Part shown: positions 1 through 9,098 of the stretch, one piece after another
Numbering within the stretch: the first letter of the stretch is position 1
How the letters are laid out: every line of letters starts with the position of its first letter
DNA from: Cutibacterium granulosum
Lineage (GTDB): Bacteria; Actinomycetota; Actinomycetes; Propionibacteriales; Propionibacteriaceae
Reading direction: 5' to 3'
NCBI RefSeq assembly: GCF_900186975.1
Contig: NZ_LT906441.1
Span: 1,116,001-1,180,000, forward strand
Length of the DNA stretch: 64,000 nucleotides
Notes under the pieces: model-generated
What the model saw: the letters and a program-made list of their open reading frames with translations, nothing else
What the model was told of the DNA's origin: nothing
The model's database searches: none
Program-made: the position numbers and the translations under genes

Positions 1-704
1 CCTTCCCCGATCGTCACCTGTTCCTTGCCGCCGCCGGACAGGGTGCCCATGATCGAGGCACCACCACCGATGTCCGAGCCGTTTCCCACGACCACTCCCT
101 GCGAGACACGGCCTTCCACCATCGAGGCGCCCAGGGTACCGGCATTGAAGTTGACGAATCCCTCGTGCATGACGGTCGTTCCCGGTGCCAGATGGGCACC
201 CAGCCGGATGCGGTCGGCATCGCCGATGCGCACCTCGGAGGGGACGATGTAGTCGACCATTCGAGGGAACTTGTCCACCAAGTGGACCACCAGGGCAGTA
301 CGGGTGGAGCGGGATTCGATGCGGGCGTGGTCCAGGTCGTCCACCCGGCACGGTCCGAAGTTGGTCCATGCATTGTTCGGCAGCACGGAGAAGATGCCGT
401 CCAGGTTGATGGTGCGAGGCTGGCAGAGTCGTCGCGAGAGCAGGTGCAGACGAAGGTAGGCGTCCGAGACGTCGGCAGGCGGCTCGTCAAGATTGATGAC
501 GGTGCGCACGATCTCACTGTGCACCCGACGGATGGGGTCCAACCCAGCATCGACCGCGAGATGGAATCGGTCATGGAAGGGGGTGTCATCGGGGTCGCCG
601 AGCTTGGGATTGGGGAACCATGTGTCGAGAACCTCACCATCGACGTGGACGGTGGCCAGGCCCCATCCCCAGGCAGTGCGTGGTTGAGAAGTCGTCTGCG
701 TCAT
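1..704 (-). CDS. dapD: Tetrahydrodipicolinate N-succinyltransferase, C-terminus cut off by the window
   Basis: Transfers succinate from succinyl-CoA to tetrahydrodipicolinate in the succinylase branch of diaminopimelate/lysine synthesis (cytoplasm). The frame opens with ATG at 704 and runs for 234 codons to the window edge. After an alpha-helical N-terminus it shows the left-handed beta-helix hexapeptide pattern, with conserved turns such as [14 protein letters not shown] and [16 protein letters not shown], typical of the actinobacterial DapD type. It is divergent from dapE, with only 58 bp between the starts, so the two promoters must share that gap. The last roughly 80 residues lie outside the window. 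The identification is firm; only the 3' end is missing. Confidence 0.93.
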   Translation of the reverse strand, partial: MTQTTSQPRTAWGWGLATVHVDGEVLDTWFPNPKLGDPDDTPFHDRFHLAVDAGLDPIRRVHSEIVRTVINLDEPPADVSDAYLRLHLLSRRLCQPRTINLDGIFSVLPNNAWTNFGPCRVDDLDHARIESRSTRTALVVHLVDKFPRMVDYIVPSEVRIGDADRIRLGAHLAPGTTVMHEGFVNFNAGTLGASMVEGRVSQGVVVGNGSDIGGGASIMGTLSGGGKEQVTIGE

Positions 705-762
705 GCTCACGAGTTTAGCGGCCAGTCGGTGCTCACCCACCTGTCCACTAATATCAAGTGTC

Positions 763-1899
763 ATGAGCCTGCCATCTGCGAACCCGGCGCACCTCGACAC
801 GACGAATCTGCATGAACTGTTCCGCGACCTGGTCGATTTCCCATCGGTCTCACAGCAGGAAGGTCCGTTGGCCGACGCGGTGGAGGCGGTACTGCGCGAG
901 ATTACCGGCCTGCAGGTCGACCGGATCGGCAACTCCGTGGTGGCCCGCACCGACATGGGGCGACCCGAGCGCGTCCTCATCGCCGGGCACCTGGACACCG
1001 TACCGATCGTCGACAACCTCCCGTCCCACGTGCACACCGTCGATGGTGAGGAATACCTGGTGGGACGGGGCACCTGCGACATGAAGGGTGGTGTGGCAGT
1101 GGCCCTGTACCTTGCCAGCCACCTGCACGAACCCAACCGAGACCTCACCTTCGTCTTCTACGAGGCCGAGGAGATCGCTGCCGAACACAATGGGCTGGGC
1201 AAAATCGCTGCCGCGCGACCAGACCTGCTGCATGCCGATCTCGCGATCCTCATGGAACCCACCGATGGTGTGGTCGAGGGAGGTTGTCAGGGAACGATGC
1301 GGTTCACCCTGGACGTCGCGGGACAGGCGGCACACTCGGCGCGTTCCTGGAAGGGACGCAACGCCATCCACCGGCTGCTGCCCATCCTGCAGATCCTCTC
1401 CGACTGGCAGCAGCACGACCCACACGTGCTGGTCGAGGGGCTGCGATTCCGGGAGGGACTCAACGCGACGATGCTGCAGGCCGGCGTGGCCGGAAACGTC
1501 ATTGCACCCAGCGCGAAGATCCAGATCAACTACCGGTTCGCCCCCGACAAGACGGCAGCCCAGGCCAGGACTGCCATGGAGGAGTTGTTCGCCGACTGGC
1601 CGATGACGGTGCTCGATCTCTCCTCGCCGGCACGTCCGGGGCTGGACCAGCCACTGGCCACGTCCTTCGTCGCGGCAGTGGGGAGCCAACCGGGCCCCAA
1701 GTACGGGTGGACCGACGTCGCCCGGTTCAGCGAGCTCGGGATTCCAGCCCTCAACTTCGGCCCTGGTGACCCGATGTATGCTCACAAAGATGACGAATGC
1801 TGTCGACTGGCGTCTCTCGACGAGACACTGGCGGCACTGGTCACCTGGCTGGACCAGGACGACGTGATCAAACTGGCAGGGGAGGGCGGAAGGCCGTGA
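763..1899 (+). CDS. dapE: Succinyl-diaminopimelate desuccinylase
   Basis: M20-family zinc hydrolase that releases succinate from N-succinyl-LL-2,6-diaminopimelate, the step after DapD and the aminotransferase. The 378-residue product has the first metal-ligand motif AGHLDTVP (about residue 73), the second [10 protein letters not shown] (about 101), the catalytic EAEE segment (about 130) and a late HKDDE histidine. A frame extends upstream to 703, but the ATG at 763 gives the normal family N-terminus and clears most of the divergent dapD start region. Its TGA overlaps a GTG that opens a 19-codon frame leading to the next gene. Its position opposite dapD matches Rv1201c/Rv1202. Confidence 0.93.
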   Translation: MSLPSANPAHLDTTNLHELFRDLVDFPSVSQQEGPLADAVEAVLREITGLQVDRIGNSVVARTDMGRPERVLIAGHLDTVPIVDNLPSHVHTVDGEEYLVGRGTCDMKGGVAVALYLASHLHEPNRDLTFVFYEAEEIAAEHNGLGKIAAARPDLLHADLAILMEPTDGVVEGGCQGTMRFTLDVAGQAAHSARSWKGRNAIHRLLPILQILSDWQQHDPHVLVEGLRFREGLNATMLQAGVAGNVIAPSAKIQINYRFAPDKTAAQARTAMEELFADWPMTVLDLSSPARPGLDQPLATSFVAAVGSQPGPKYGWTDVARFSELGIPALNFGPGDPMYAHKDDECCRLASLDETLAALVTWLDQDDVIKLAGEGGRP

Positions 1900-1955
1900 C
1901 GACGAGTGAGATCGAGCGAGGCCTGTTCACCAGGATGATTGGGGAGAGCAAGTGA
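1896..1955 (+). CDS. Possible 19-codon leader or relic ORF between dapE and the DivIVA-like gene
   Basis: A GTG at 1896 overlaps the dapE stop as GTGA. The frame runs 19 codons and ends in a TGA that overlaps the GTG start of the DivIVA-like gene at 1952. The back-to-back overlap would couple translation of dapE and the DivIVA-like gene. The peptide resembles nothing I know. It could be a coupling mini-cistron, the remnant of a deleted gene (mycobacteria have extra genes here), or chance. Confidence 0.25.
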   Translation: MTTSEIERGLFTRMIGESK

Positions 1956-2242
1956 TCTGGTTCCTGTGCGTCATCGTCGTCGTCATCATGGGGTTGGCCG
2001 TCATGGCCGGATCCGGGAAATTTGGTGACGTGCCTGCCACCGTGGACGATCGCCCGGTGCCAGACCTCCCCGAGGGAGAACTCTCGCCAGCTGACATTCG
2101 CAATGCGAAATTTGCCACCGTACGACGGGGATACTCACCGGCACAGGTGGATGCCCTACTGGACCGACTTGCCAGTCAGATGAGCGCCGATCCCGCCATG
2201 AACCAGACCGGTGATCCCGATTCTCGGACGGATGCGGAATAA
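1952..2242 (+). CDS. Small membrane-anchored DivIVA-domain protein
   Basis: The 96-residue protein starts with GTG behind a GGGGAGA ribosome site. Residues 1-19 are one very hydrophobic segment, predicted to be a membrane anchor. Residues about 45-80 carry the N-terminal DivIVA signature: LSPADIRNAKF followed by VRRGYSPAQVDALLDRLA, which in family members binds curved membrane and oligomerises. The usual long coiled coil is absent. It sits where Rv1209, another short DivIVA-like protein, lies in mycobacteria. A link to polar growth or septation is inferred from the domain only. Confidence 0.8.
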   Translation: MIWFLCVIVVVIMGLAVMAGSGKFGDVPATVDDRPVPDLPEGELSPADIRNAKFATVRRGYSPAQVDALLDRLASQMSADPAMNQTGDPDSRTDAE

Positions 2243-2284
2243 TGGAAGGGACTCACCCACTGCGAACGAGCAAGGAAGTATGAC

Positions 2285-2452
2285 ATGGCAGCTATGAAGC
2301 CACGTACCGGTGACGGTCCCATGGAGGTTGCGAAGGAGGGGCGCGGCATCATCATGCGTGTCCCGGTGGACGGCGGTGGCCGTCTGGTTGTCGAGCTGAA
2401 CGCGGAGGAAGCTGCGGAGCTCCACAAGTGCTTGCAGGAAGTCGTCGGCTGA
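2285..2452 (+). CDS. DUF3117 family protein
   Basis: The 55-residue protein begins MAAMKPRTGDGPMEV and ends in LHKCLQEVVG. This is the near-invariant actinobacterial DUF3117 family (Rv1211 type), whose members are all about this length. The central GRGIIMRVPVDGGGRLVVELN segment looks like a small beta-sheet. The ATG at 2285 follows an AAGGAAG ribosome site. It lies 42 bp after the DivIVA-like gene and is probably co-transcribed with it. Function is unknown. Conservation of sequence and place beside glycogen genes is the only clue. Confidence 0.9.
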   Translation: MAAMKPRTGDGPMEVAKEGRGIIMRVPVDGGGRLVVELNAEEAAELHKCLQEVVG

Positions 2453-2519
2453 CATTTTGCTTCGCTGCGATGCAGGGCCCGGGGGGTGACCTCGGGTCCT
2501 GCTGCATCTCTGGGATTCC

Positions 2520-2539
2520 TGAGCCTCTGGTCAGGCTCA
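2520..2539. terminator. Candidate hairpin after the DUF3117 gene
   Basis: TGAGCCT at 2520-2526 pairs with AGGCTCA at 2533-2539 around a 6-nt loop, between the convergent DUF3117 and glgA genes. There is no clear U-tract, so this is a weak terminator call. The rest of 2453-2680 shows no gene. Confidence 0.35.
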
Positions 2540-2680
2540 TTGGCATTCATGGGTGTGGACGCCGGTGCGGTCCCTGCTCCAGGCATGTGAATCCCTGCAT
2601 GATGCCACTGGTGAGCAGCGTGCTCCTCGATGCGTCGTTGACGACAGGCGGTTTCTCCTGACCAGAGGGTCGGGTGGTCC

Positions 2681-3877
2681 TCACAGTTCAGGTGCCAGGT
2701 GGTGTATCGCGGCCTGGCGGTACACCTGCAGCGTCTGGTCGGCAATCCTCGCCCAGGAGAACTCGTCGATGCAGCGCTGGCGACCCGCCCGACCGAACTG
2801 CGCGGCCAGCTGCGCGTCTCGAGTGAGCATGTTGATCCTCTCGGCGAAGGACGATCGGAATCGGGCCACCTCGTCTGGGGTGGAGGAATCGGTGGGTACC
2901 CCGTCGACGAGCCAACCGGTCTGCCCGTCGACGACGACCTCGGGGATACCGCCGACGGCCGAGGCGACCACCGGTGTGGCACAGGCCATGGCCTCAAGAT
3001 TGACGATTCCCAAGGGCTCGTAGACCGACGGGCAGGCGAAGACCGTGGCGGCGGAGAGCACCTGACGTACGTCGGCACGTGGCAGCATCTGCTCCACTCG
3101 CAGCACTGGCGCCTTGCGGGCCGCCTTGAGGTCGGTGAATGCCGCATCGAACTCGGCGGCGATCTGTGGGGTGTCGGCGGCTCCGGCGAGCAGTACCACC
3201 TGGGTGTCCGGGTCGAGCTCCAGGGCAGCACGCACCAGGTGGACCAGCCCCTTCTGCCTCGTGATCCGTCCGACGAAGACCACCGAGGGGGCATGAGGGT
3301 CCATCCCGATCCGGGTGCACACATCGGTCTCGTCCACCGGATGGAACTCCTCGGTGTCCACCCCGTTGCGCACGACGTGAACCGTGTTCGGATCCAGCTG
3401 GGGATAGGCGCTCAGGACATCCTTGCGCATGCCGTCCGACACGGCGATGATTGCGTCGGCAGCCTCGTAGGCGCTGCGTTCGGCCCACGACGACAGCCGG
3501 TATCCACCACCCAGCTGCTCGGCCTTCCACGGGCGGAATGGTTCGAGGGAGTGGGCGCTCACGACGTGCGGCACGTCGCGGTAGATTCCGGTGAGCATAC
3601 CGGCCAGGTTGGCGTACCAGGTGTGGGAGTGCACGAGATCGACGTCCTCGTCGATGGCAGCCACCATGGACAGATCTGCGCCGAACACGCGTAGCGCTGG
3701 GTTGGCACCAGCAGGGAAATCCTCCCGGTGGGCGGTGGCGCCGTCCCGGGGCTCTCCCATGCATTGCACGTCGACGTCGACAAGATTGCGCAGGTGAGGG
3801 ACGAGCTGGGCGACGTGGACGCCGGCTCCGCCGTAGATTGATGGTGGGTACTCGCGGGTCAGGATGGACACCTTCAT
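2681..3877 (-). CDS. glgA: GT4 glycogen synthase / alpha-maltose-1-phosphate synthase
   Basis: The 398-residue GT-B glycosyltransferase begins MKVSILTREYPPSIYGGAG, the nucleotide-sugar synthase N-terminus. Near residue 300 it has the acceptor/donor motif PSVYEPLGIVNLEAMA with the conserved glutamates. A frame extends six codons upstream, but the methionine at 3877 is the conserved start. Actinobacterial proteins of this type (Rv1212c) have been shown to use ADP-glucose with glucose-1-phosphate to make maltose-1-phosphate (GlgM) for the GlgE pathway, so the classical glycogen synthase name may understate its role. It is divergent from glgC, which makes its ADP-glucose donor. Confidence 0.9.
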   Translation of the reverse strand: MKVSILTREYPPSIYGGAGVHVAQLVPHLRNLVDVDVQCMGEPRDGATAHREDFPAGANPALRVFGADLSMVAAIDEDVDLVHSHTWYANLAGMLTGIYRDVPHVVSAHSLEPFRPWKAEQLGGGYRLSSWAERSAYEAADAIIAVSDGMRKDVLSAYPQLDPNTVHVVRNGVDTEEFHPVDETDVCTRIGMDPHAPSVVFVGRITRQKGLVHLVRAALELDPDTQVVLLAGAADTPQIAAEFDAAFTDLKAARKAPVLRVEQMLPRADVRQVLSAATVFACPSVYEPLGIVNLEAMACATPVVASAVGGIPEVVVDGQTGWLVDGVPTDSSTPDEVARFRSSFAERINMLTRDAQLAAQFGRAGRQRCIDEFSWARIADQTLQVYRQAAIHHLAPEL

Positions 3878-4006
3878 GCCCCGATCGTCCCACACTCAGG
3901 CAGTTCTCAGTGTTGGTTGCTCGATCTACGGAGACCGGGGGAGGAAAGCTTGTGGTCCGAGTAGGATTTGGCGTGTCCCAACCGTCGCAGGGAATAGGTT
4001 CACATC

Positions 4007-5233
4007 ATGGCAACGTCGCACACCAAAGTCCTGTCCATAGTCCTTGCCGGTGGTGAGGGGAAACGTCTCATGCCGCTCACGACGGACCGTGCCAAACCGG
4101 CTGTCCCATTCGGAGGCACGTACCGGCTCATCGATTTCGTCCTGTCGAATCTGGCCAATTCAGGGCTGACGAGGATTGCCGTCCTCACCCAGTACAAATC
4201 GCACTCCTTGGACCGTCACATCTCCCAGGCATGGCGTATGAGCACCATGCTCGGCAACTACGTCACCCCGGTACCAGCCCAACAGCGGCTCGGTCCACGA
4301 TGGTTCCAAGGCAGTGCCGATGCCATCTTCCAGTCCCTCAACCTCATCAATGACCAGGATCCCGACTACGTCGTCGTCTTCGGGGCCGACAACATCTACC
4401 GCATGGACGTCTCCCAGATGCTGGAGGCGCACGTCGAGTCCGGATTGAACTGCACCGTCGCTGGAATCCGCGTCCCGCGCAAGGATGCCTCGGCCTTTGG
4501 CATCATCGACGCCGCGCAGGACAACAAGATCAACAGTTTCTTGGAAAAACCTGCTGATCCGCCGGGCCTGCCCGACTCACCGGAGGAGTCGTACGCGTCG
4601 ATGGGCAACTACATCTTCAGTCGGGACGCCCTGGTCGAGGCACTCTTCGCAGACTCCCAGTCCGCTGAGTCGCGTCATGACATGGGTGGCGACATCATCC
4701 CGAGATTCGTCGAGGCCGGGGACGCGCAGGTCTACGACTTCTGTGACAACCAGGTGCCCGGAACCACCGAGAAGGATCGGGACTACTGGCGTGACGTGGG
4801 AACCATCGATGCCTACCACGACGCGCACATGGACCTCGTGTCGGTGGAACCGGAGTTCAACCTCTACAACCCCGACTGGCCGATCTGGAGCATCCAGGAA
4901 CAGGCACCGGGAGCGAAATTCGTCATGCGTGGTTCCTGCGACGACACCTTGGTCTCCTCCGGGTGCATCATCTCGGGCACCGACATCTACCGCACCGTGC
5001 TGGGGCCGCGAGTACGCATCGAACGGTGGGCCCGGGTCGATGAGTCCATCCTCATGAACAACGTGTGCATCGGCTCCAACGCCACCGTGCACCGGGCCAT
5101 CCTCGACAAGAACGTCATCGTTCCCGACGGGGCCCAGGTGGGTGTGGACCATGAGCACGACCGGGCTCGTGGATTCACGGTCTCACCGACGGGGGTCACC
5201 GTGGTGGGCAAGGGAATCACCGTTCCGTACTGA
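4007..5233 (+). CDS. glgC: Glucose-1-phosphate adenylyltransferase (ADP-glucose pyrophosphorylase)
   Basis: Makes ADP-glucose from ATP and glucose-1-phosphate, the committed step of glycogen synthesis. The 408-residue protein opens with the nucleotidyltransferase loop [25 protein letters not shown] (residues about 12-35). It then has the [10 protein letters not shown] acidic motif and SFLEKP sugar-binding lysine segment, followed by a C-terminal left-handed beta-helix (from about residue 290). Length is normal. The gene stands alone on the plus strand, 129 bp from glgA, so both promoters lie in that gap. A clear hairpin follows at 5289. Confidence 0.95.
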   Translation: MATSHTKVLSIVLAGGEGKRLMPLTTDRAKPAVPFGGTYRLIDFVLSNLANSGLTRIAVLTQYKSHSLDRHISQAWRMSTMLGNYVTPVPAQQRLGPRWFQGSADAIFQSLNLINDQDPDYVVVFGADNIYRMDVSQMLEAHVESGLNCTVAGIRVPRKDASAFGIIDAAQDNKINSFLEKPADPPGLPDSPEESYASMGNYIFSRDALVEALFADSQSAESRHDMGGDIIPRFVEAGDAQVYDFCDNQVPGTTEKDRDYWRDVGTIDAYHDAHMDLVSVEPEFNLYNPDWPIWSIQEQAPGAKFVMRGSCDDTLVSSGCIISGTDIYRTVLGPRVRIERWARVDESILMNNVCIGSNATVHRAILDKNVIVPDGAQVGVDHEHDRARGFTVSPTGVTVVGKGITVPY

Positions 5234-5288
5234 TACTCCCATGCCGGACGCGTCCAGTCGGTGCTGTGTGGCTGGTCGACGGGCTCAG

Positions 5289-5316
5289 CCTGGCAGGGCC
5301 CCGGGTTCCTGCCAGG
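5289..5316. terminator. Hairpin terminator downstream of glgC
   Basis: CCTGGCAGG at 5289-5297 is complementary to CCTGCCAGG at 5308-5316, giving a 9-bp GC-rich stem with a 10-nt loop. It sits 55 bp after glgC and before the convergent methyltransferase gene, so it may serve both. No U-tract follows, as is common in high-GC actinobacteria. Confidence 0.55.
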
Positions 5317-5421
5317 GCGTGTGGAATGACACGTCAGGTGATGCCCCGGACCGGCGTCAAACCGCCCGGACCACTTCGAGAGGGCACATCAACGCTGCCT
5401 AGGTGCGGCCCTCGAGCTCGA

Positions 5422-6075
5422 TCAGTCCTTGACGGCCAGCAGCAGGCCAACTCCCACCGGTACCAGTGAGGTGGTCAGCCCTTCGGTCTGCTGCACCGAT
5501 TCCAGGGCTTCCCGAATGATGAGGGTGTCGTCGTCCTGATTGTCTGGATCGGCGAGATGGTAGCTCGCCAGGGCATCGTTCATGATGAGCAGACCACCGG
5601 AGCGCAGCAGCCGCAACGCCTGGGAGAGGTACTCGACGTACTCGAGTCGGTCCCCGTTGATGAGCACGAGATCGTAGGCCCCGTCGCGCAGCTTGGGAAG
5701 CACGTCCAACGGGTTGGACGCGATGGTGCGGAATCGGTTGGTGGCGATCTGGGCCTCCTTGAGCACCTCGCGGGCCGTCTCCTGGTGGAAGGTCTCGGGG
5801 TCGACGCTGGTGAGGACCCCGCGCTGCGCCATACCGCTGAGCAGGGACAGTGCCGTCACCCCGGCATCCGTACCAATCTCGACAGCCGTCTGCGCTGACA
5901 CCAGCCGGGTCAGGAAGGTGAGCATCGCAGCCGTTCCTGAGGTGACCGTAGGCAGACCGTCCTCGAGGGCAGCTGCGTGCGCGTTGCGAAACGCCTCCGA
6001 GGGGGCGACGAAATCTTCGGAATACTCCCAGGAGGCAATATCCAGCTGGGACGGACGAGACTCTTGAGGATTCAC
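5422..6075 (-). CDS. Class I SAM-dependent O-methyltransferase
   Basis: This is a predicted methyltransferase of the COG4122/Rv1220c type, which transfers methyl from S-adenosylmethionine to a small unknown acceptor. It has the SAM-binding motif TAVEIGTDAGVTALSLLSGM (first third of the protein), the acidic VDPE turn, and DLVLINGDRLEYVEYL with the metal-ligand-like acidic residues of the family. I chose the GTG at 6075 (217 residues, NPQESRP start), which matches the length of relatives. An open frame continues to 6159, so the start is not certain. It is divergent from dapA, and its context beside glgC matches mycobacteria. Confidence 0.8.
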   Translation of the reverse strand: MNPQESRPSQLDIASWEYSEDFVAPSEAFRNAHAAALEDGLPTVTSGTAAMLTFLTRLVSAQTAVEIGTDAGVTALSLLSGMAQRGVLTSVDPETFHQETAREVLKEAQIATNRFRTIASNPLDVLPKLRDGAYDLVLINGDRLEYVEYLSQALRLLRSGGLLIMNDALASYHLADPDNQDDDTLIIREALESVQQTEGLTTSLVPVGVGLLLAVKD

Positions 6076-6181
6076 GCCCTCAAGCCTACCGGTATCCTCG
6101 AAGGCACACCGTCGAAGTCGGTTCAGGTGGCGGGTGCGGGCGGTTAGCATGGGTTTCACGTGCCAACGGAAGGTCTATGCC

Positions 6182-7063
6182 ATGTCTGATCCTGTTTTCG
6201 GTCGTCTGTTGACGGCCATGGTGACTCCGATGACCGACGACTTCGCGGTGGATCTGGACCGTGCCGGGGAACTTGCCCAGCGACTAGTGGATGAGCAGGC
6301 CAATGATGGTCTCGTCGTCAATGGGACGACCGGGGAGTCGCCGACCACCACGGACGAGGAGAAGGCAGACATCGTCCGAACGACCAGACAGGCAGTGGGA
6401 GACCGCGCCCAGATCATCGCCGGGGTGGGGTCGAACATCACTGCTCACAGCGTGCGGATGGCCAAGCAGGCTCAGCAGGCAGGTGCCGATGGGCTGCTCG
6501 TCGTCACTCCGTACTACTCCAAGCCCACCCAGGAGGGCATCTATCAGCACTTCATGGCCGTCGCGCAGGCCACCGACCTGCCGATCATGGTCTATGACAT
6601 TCCTGGGCGTACCGGTACTGCGATTGCGACGCAGACACTCGTCCGGCTGGCCGATCACCCGCAGATCGTCGCCGTCAAGGATGCCAAGGGCCAGCTCGTC
6701 GAATCGGCGAAGGTCATGGCAGACACCACGCTGGCCTACTACTCCGGCGACGACGCCATCACCCCGGCACTGCTGAGTCTGGGCGGGGTGGGACTGGTGG
6801 GCACCTCCACCCATTTCACCGGACGGCGGATGCAGCAGATCTTCCAGGCTCGCCTGGCTGGACGTCTGGACGAAGCCTTGGCGATCTATCGGGAGATCCT
6901 GCCGCTGCTCACCGGTGTGTTCGACCTGCCGGGGCTGACGATGGTCAAGGCTGGTCTGGCCCATCAGGGTTTTGACGTCGGACCGACGCGACTGCCCATG
7001 GTCCCTGCCACGGGCGAGCCGGTCGAACGATTCTGCGAGCTGCTCGACCGGATCGATCTGTGA
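6182..7063 (+). CDS. dapA: 4-hydroxy-tetrahydrodipicolinate synthase
   Basis: Condenses pyruvate with aspartate-semialdehyde, the first dedicated step of diaminopimelate/lysine synthesis. The 293-residue TIM barrel has GTTGESPTT (residues 48-56, pyruvate-binding), YDIPGRTG with Tyr138, and VAVKDAKG with the Schiff-base Lys166. The ATG at 6182 is 8 nt after GGAAGG, and its N-terminus is the family norm; an upstream extension to 6134 is rejected. Mycobacteria have sigE-rseA-htrA between the methyltransferase and tatB. Here dapA occupies the spot, so three dap genes cluster within 7 kb. Confidence 0.95.
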   Translation: MSDPVFGRLLTAMVTPMTDDFAVDLDRAGELAQRLVDEQANDGLVVNGTTGESPTTTDEEKADIVRTTRQAVGDRAQIIAGVGSNITAHSVRMAKQAQQAGADGLLVVTPYYSKPTQEGIYQHFMAVAQATDLPIMVYDIPGRTGTAIATQTLVRLADHPQIVAVKDAKGQLVESAKVMADTTLAYYSGDDAITPALLSLGGVGLVGTSTHFTGRRMQQIFQARLAGRLDEALAIYREILPLLTGVFDLPGLTMVKAGLAHQGFDVGPTRLPMVPATGEPVERFCELLDRIDL

Positions 7064-7099
7064 TCGCGTCCCGTCCGGTGCACCGCTAGAGTAGGAGCC

Positions 7100-7513
7100 A
7101 TGTCCACCGCATCGCCCTCCGAGATCGGGGTTCTCATCATTCTGGGCGTGCTCATCTTCGGCCCGGAGAAATTGCCGGAATTCGCCCGCAAGGCCGCTCG
7201 CGTCACGCACTACCTGAAGAACATCGCCAACAGCACGCGTGACCAGTTGCGTGACGAGCTGGGCCCGGAATTCGCCGACCTGGACTATCGCGACCTCAAT
7301 CCCAAGAACTTCGTCCGCAAGTACGTCATCAATGGCATGCAGGACGACATCGACGATCTGCGCTCAGATCTGCACGACGTGCAGACGGCCTTGGACCTGT
7401 CCACGGTGGATGATCCGGCAGCGACGTCAGCGGTGTCCGAGTCGCAGAGCCAGGAGGAGAGCGTCGAGGTGGTGGACGGCATGGTGGTGCCCTTCGACGT
7501 CGAAGCCACTTGA
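7100..7513 (+). CDS. tatB: Twin-arginine translocase subunit TatB-like protein
   Basis: The 137-residue protein has the TatA/B layout: a single N-terminal membrane helix (residues about 7-22), the FGPEKLPEFARKAAR hinge and amphipathic helix, then an acidic, coiled, soluble tail. The glutamate after the start of the helix (SEIGVLIILGVLIFGPEKLP) is typical of TatB. It lies 36 bp after dapA and could be read with it. Position before mrp agrees with Rv1224. TatA and TatC are not in the window. A Tat-type signal on the substrate-binding protein at 49624 shows the pathway has local clients. Confidence 0.82.
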   Translation: MSTASPSEIGVLIILGVLIFGPEKLPEFARKAARVTHYLKNIANSTRDQLRDELGPEFADLDYRDLNPKNFVRKYVINGMQDDIDDLRSDLHDVQTALDLSTVDDPAATSAVSESQSQEESVEVVDGMVVPFDVEAT

Positions 7514-7785
7514 GCTTTCCAGCGGACACGTGGCGGAAACTCCCGTGACAGGCGCTGCCGGGCGTCACGATGACGGATGTGCTCGTTGCCGGAGCAGCCT
7601 GAGTCGCTCAGGAAGGATGACGCCGGCGGGGAGTGAAAACGTGGGTACCGGTGAGGTCGACTGACAGCGCTCCGACTGTCGGCAACGGGTCTGACTCAAC
7701 GAGGATGCGATACGCGGTGTGAATATTGATGAGGGGCACCGGACATGCCGGCACCCCTCGTCGTCAGGTGGGTACGTCGGGCTTC
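7514..7785. other. Non-coding stretch between tatB and mrp
   Basis: This is 272 bp between two convergent genes. No believable coding frame was seen. The only structure noted is the hairpin at 7731-7759. Confidence 0.6.
7731..7759 (-). terminator. Hairpin terminator between tatB and mrp
   Basis: GAGGGG at 7731 pairs with CCCCTC ending at 7758, and inner CCGG pairs with CCGG, with a two-base mismatch between the two stem parts. On the minus strand it is followed by ATCAATATT, an A/T-rich run that suits termination of mrp. Confidence 0.5.
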
Positions 7786-8955
7786 TCAGGCGTTGTTCGT
7801 CGGTGAGACGCCGAGGTGCATCCCCGACAGGCCACGGGGACAGGAGTCCAGGTTCTTGGCCAGCTCGACGATGGCCTGGGCAGCCGGGGACTCCGGGTGT
7901 GCGGTGACGATCGGATCACCCTCGTCGCCGCCCTTGCGCAGCTCGATGTCCATGGGGACCTGGGCCAGCAGCGGCACCTCGGTACCCAACCGCTTCGACA
8001 GGGCATTGGCAGCCTCCTGACCACCGCCGGAGCCGAACAGGTCGATCCGGTACTCCTTACCGGTGTCGGGGGCGGTGAACGCCAGCCACGACATGTTCTC
8101 CACCACGCCGATGATCTTCTGGTTCATGAGGGCAGCCATCGTCCCGGCACGCTCTGCCACCTCGGAGGCGGCCTGTTGCGGGGTGGTGACGACGAGCACC
8201 TCGGCGGTGGGAACCTTCTGGCCCAGGCTCATGGCGATGTCGCCGGTGCCGGGTGGCAGGTCGAGCAGCAGGTAGTCGAGATCTCCCCAGTGCACGTCGG
8301 CCAGCAGCTGGGTGAGGGCGCGGTCGAGGATCGGGCCACGCCAGGCGATGACATCGTCCTTGTTGGGCTTCATCATGCCGATGCTGATCGTCTTGATGCC
8401 CATGGCGGGCACCGGCAGGAGCAGGTCGTCCAGCGGGGTGGGGTGGGCGTCACCTGCACCGAGCATGTCGGGAATCGAGTGGCCGTAGATGTCAGCGTCC
8501 AGCAGACCGACCGATCGGCCCATCCCAGCCAGGGCCAGGGCCAGGTTGACGGTCATCGACGACTTGCCGACGCCGCCCTTGCCGGAGGCCACGGCAATGA
8601 CCTTGGTGGTGTTGCCCGGCTCGGCGAACGGGATGGTGGGTTCGGGGGCGCCACCACGAAGCTGCTCACGCACGGCGGCGCGCTGCTCGTCGGTCATGGA
8701 CCCGAGCTCGACGTAGGCACCACGCACTCCGTCGACGGAGGTGGCTGCTTCGGTGACGTCCTCACGCAGGGTGTCCTTGAGTGGACATCCCGGAACCGTC
8801 AGGAGAATGCGAATGTAGGCGCGGCCGTTGTCGTCGACGGATACCTCGTCAACCATGCCGAGGTCGGTGATGGGTCGCCTGATCTCCGGATCCTGTACAC
8901 GAGACAGCGCCTCATGGATCGCTGGGACAAGCGGGTTTTCGGTGCTCATATGCAT
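7786..8955 (-). CDS. mrp: Mrp/ApbC-type P-loop ATPase, iron-sulfur carrier
   Basis: This is a Mrp/NBP35-family ATPase that carries and delivers Fe-S clusters. Residues about 10-90 form a MIP18/DUF59 domain with a GCPLKDTL cysteine motif. The P-loop IAVASGKGGVGKS is at about 120-132, followed by Mrp switch segments such as DADIYGHSIP and a PPGTGD motif. Length (389 residues) is normal for the fused actinobacterial form. The first ATG (8955) sits 8 nt from AGGTG. An in-frame ATG two codons later (8949) is an alternative start. Confidence 0.9.
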   Translation of the reverse strand: MHMSTENPLVPAIHEALSRVQDPEIRRPITDLGMVDEVSVDDNGRAYIRILLTVPGCPLKDTLREDVTEAATSVDGVRGAYVELGSMTDEQRAAVREQLRGGAPEPTIPFAEPGNTTKVIAVASGKGGVGKSSMTVNLALALAGMGRSVGLLDADIYGHSIPDMLGAGDAHPTPLDDLLLPVPAMGIKTISIGMMKPNKDDVIAWRGPILDRALTQLLADVHWGDLDYLLLDLPPGTGDIAMSLGQKVPTAEVLVVTTPQQAASEVAERAGTMAALMNQKIIGVVENMSWLAFTAPDTGKEYRIDLFGSGGGQEAANALSKRLGTEVPLLAQVPMDIELRKGGDEGDPIVTAHPESPAAQAIVELAKNLDSCPRGLSGMHLGVSPTNNA

Positions 8956-9098
8956 TGTCTACACACCTGAGCACCGCCCGGGCAAGTTCTCCGGCAGCTG
9001 ACCGATGCCGTCGGTACACGCCGGGAGCTCACTTGGTCGTCGGCAGGGCATCTGGCCCCGTAGGATGGTCGTACCCGAACCTGTGAGGTGACCATTTC

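Noticed and set aside
850-1785. A 311-codon open frame on the minus strand opposite dapE
   Set aside because: Its whole length is antisense to dapE, and the dapE frame carries all the peptidase motifs.
7816-8970. A 384-codon open frame on the plus strand opposite mrp
   Set aside because: Antisense shadow with Gly/His/Asp-rich, low-information sequence. mrp has intact motifs.
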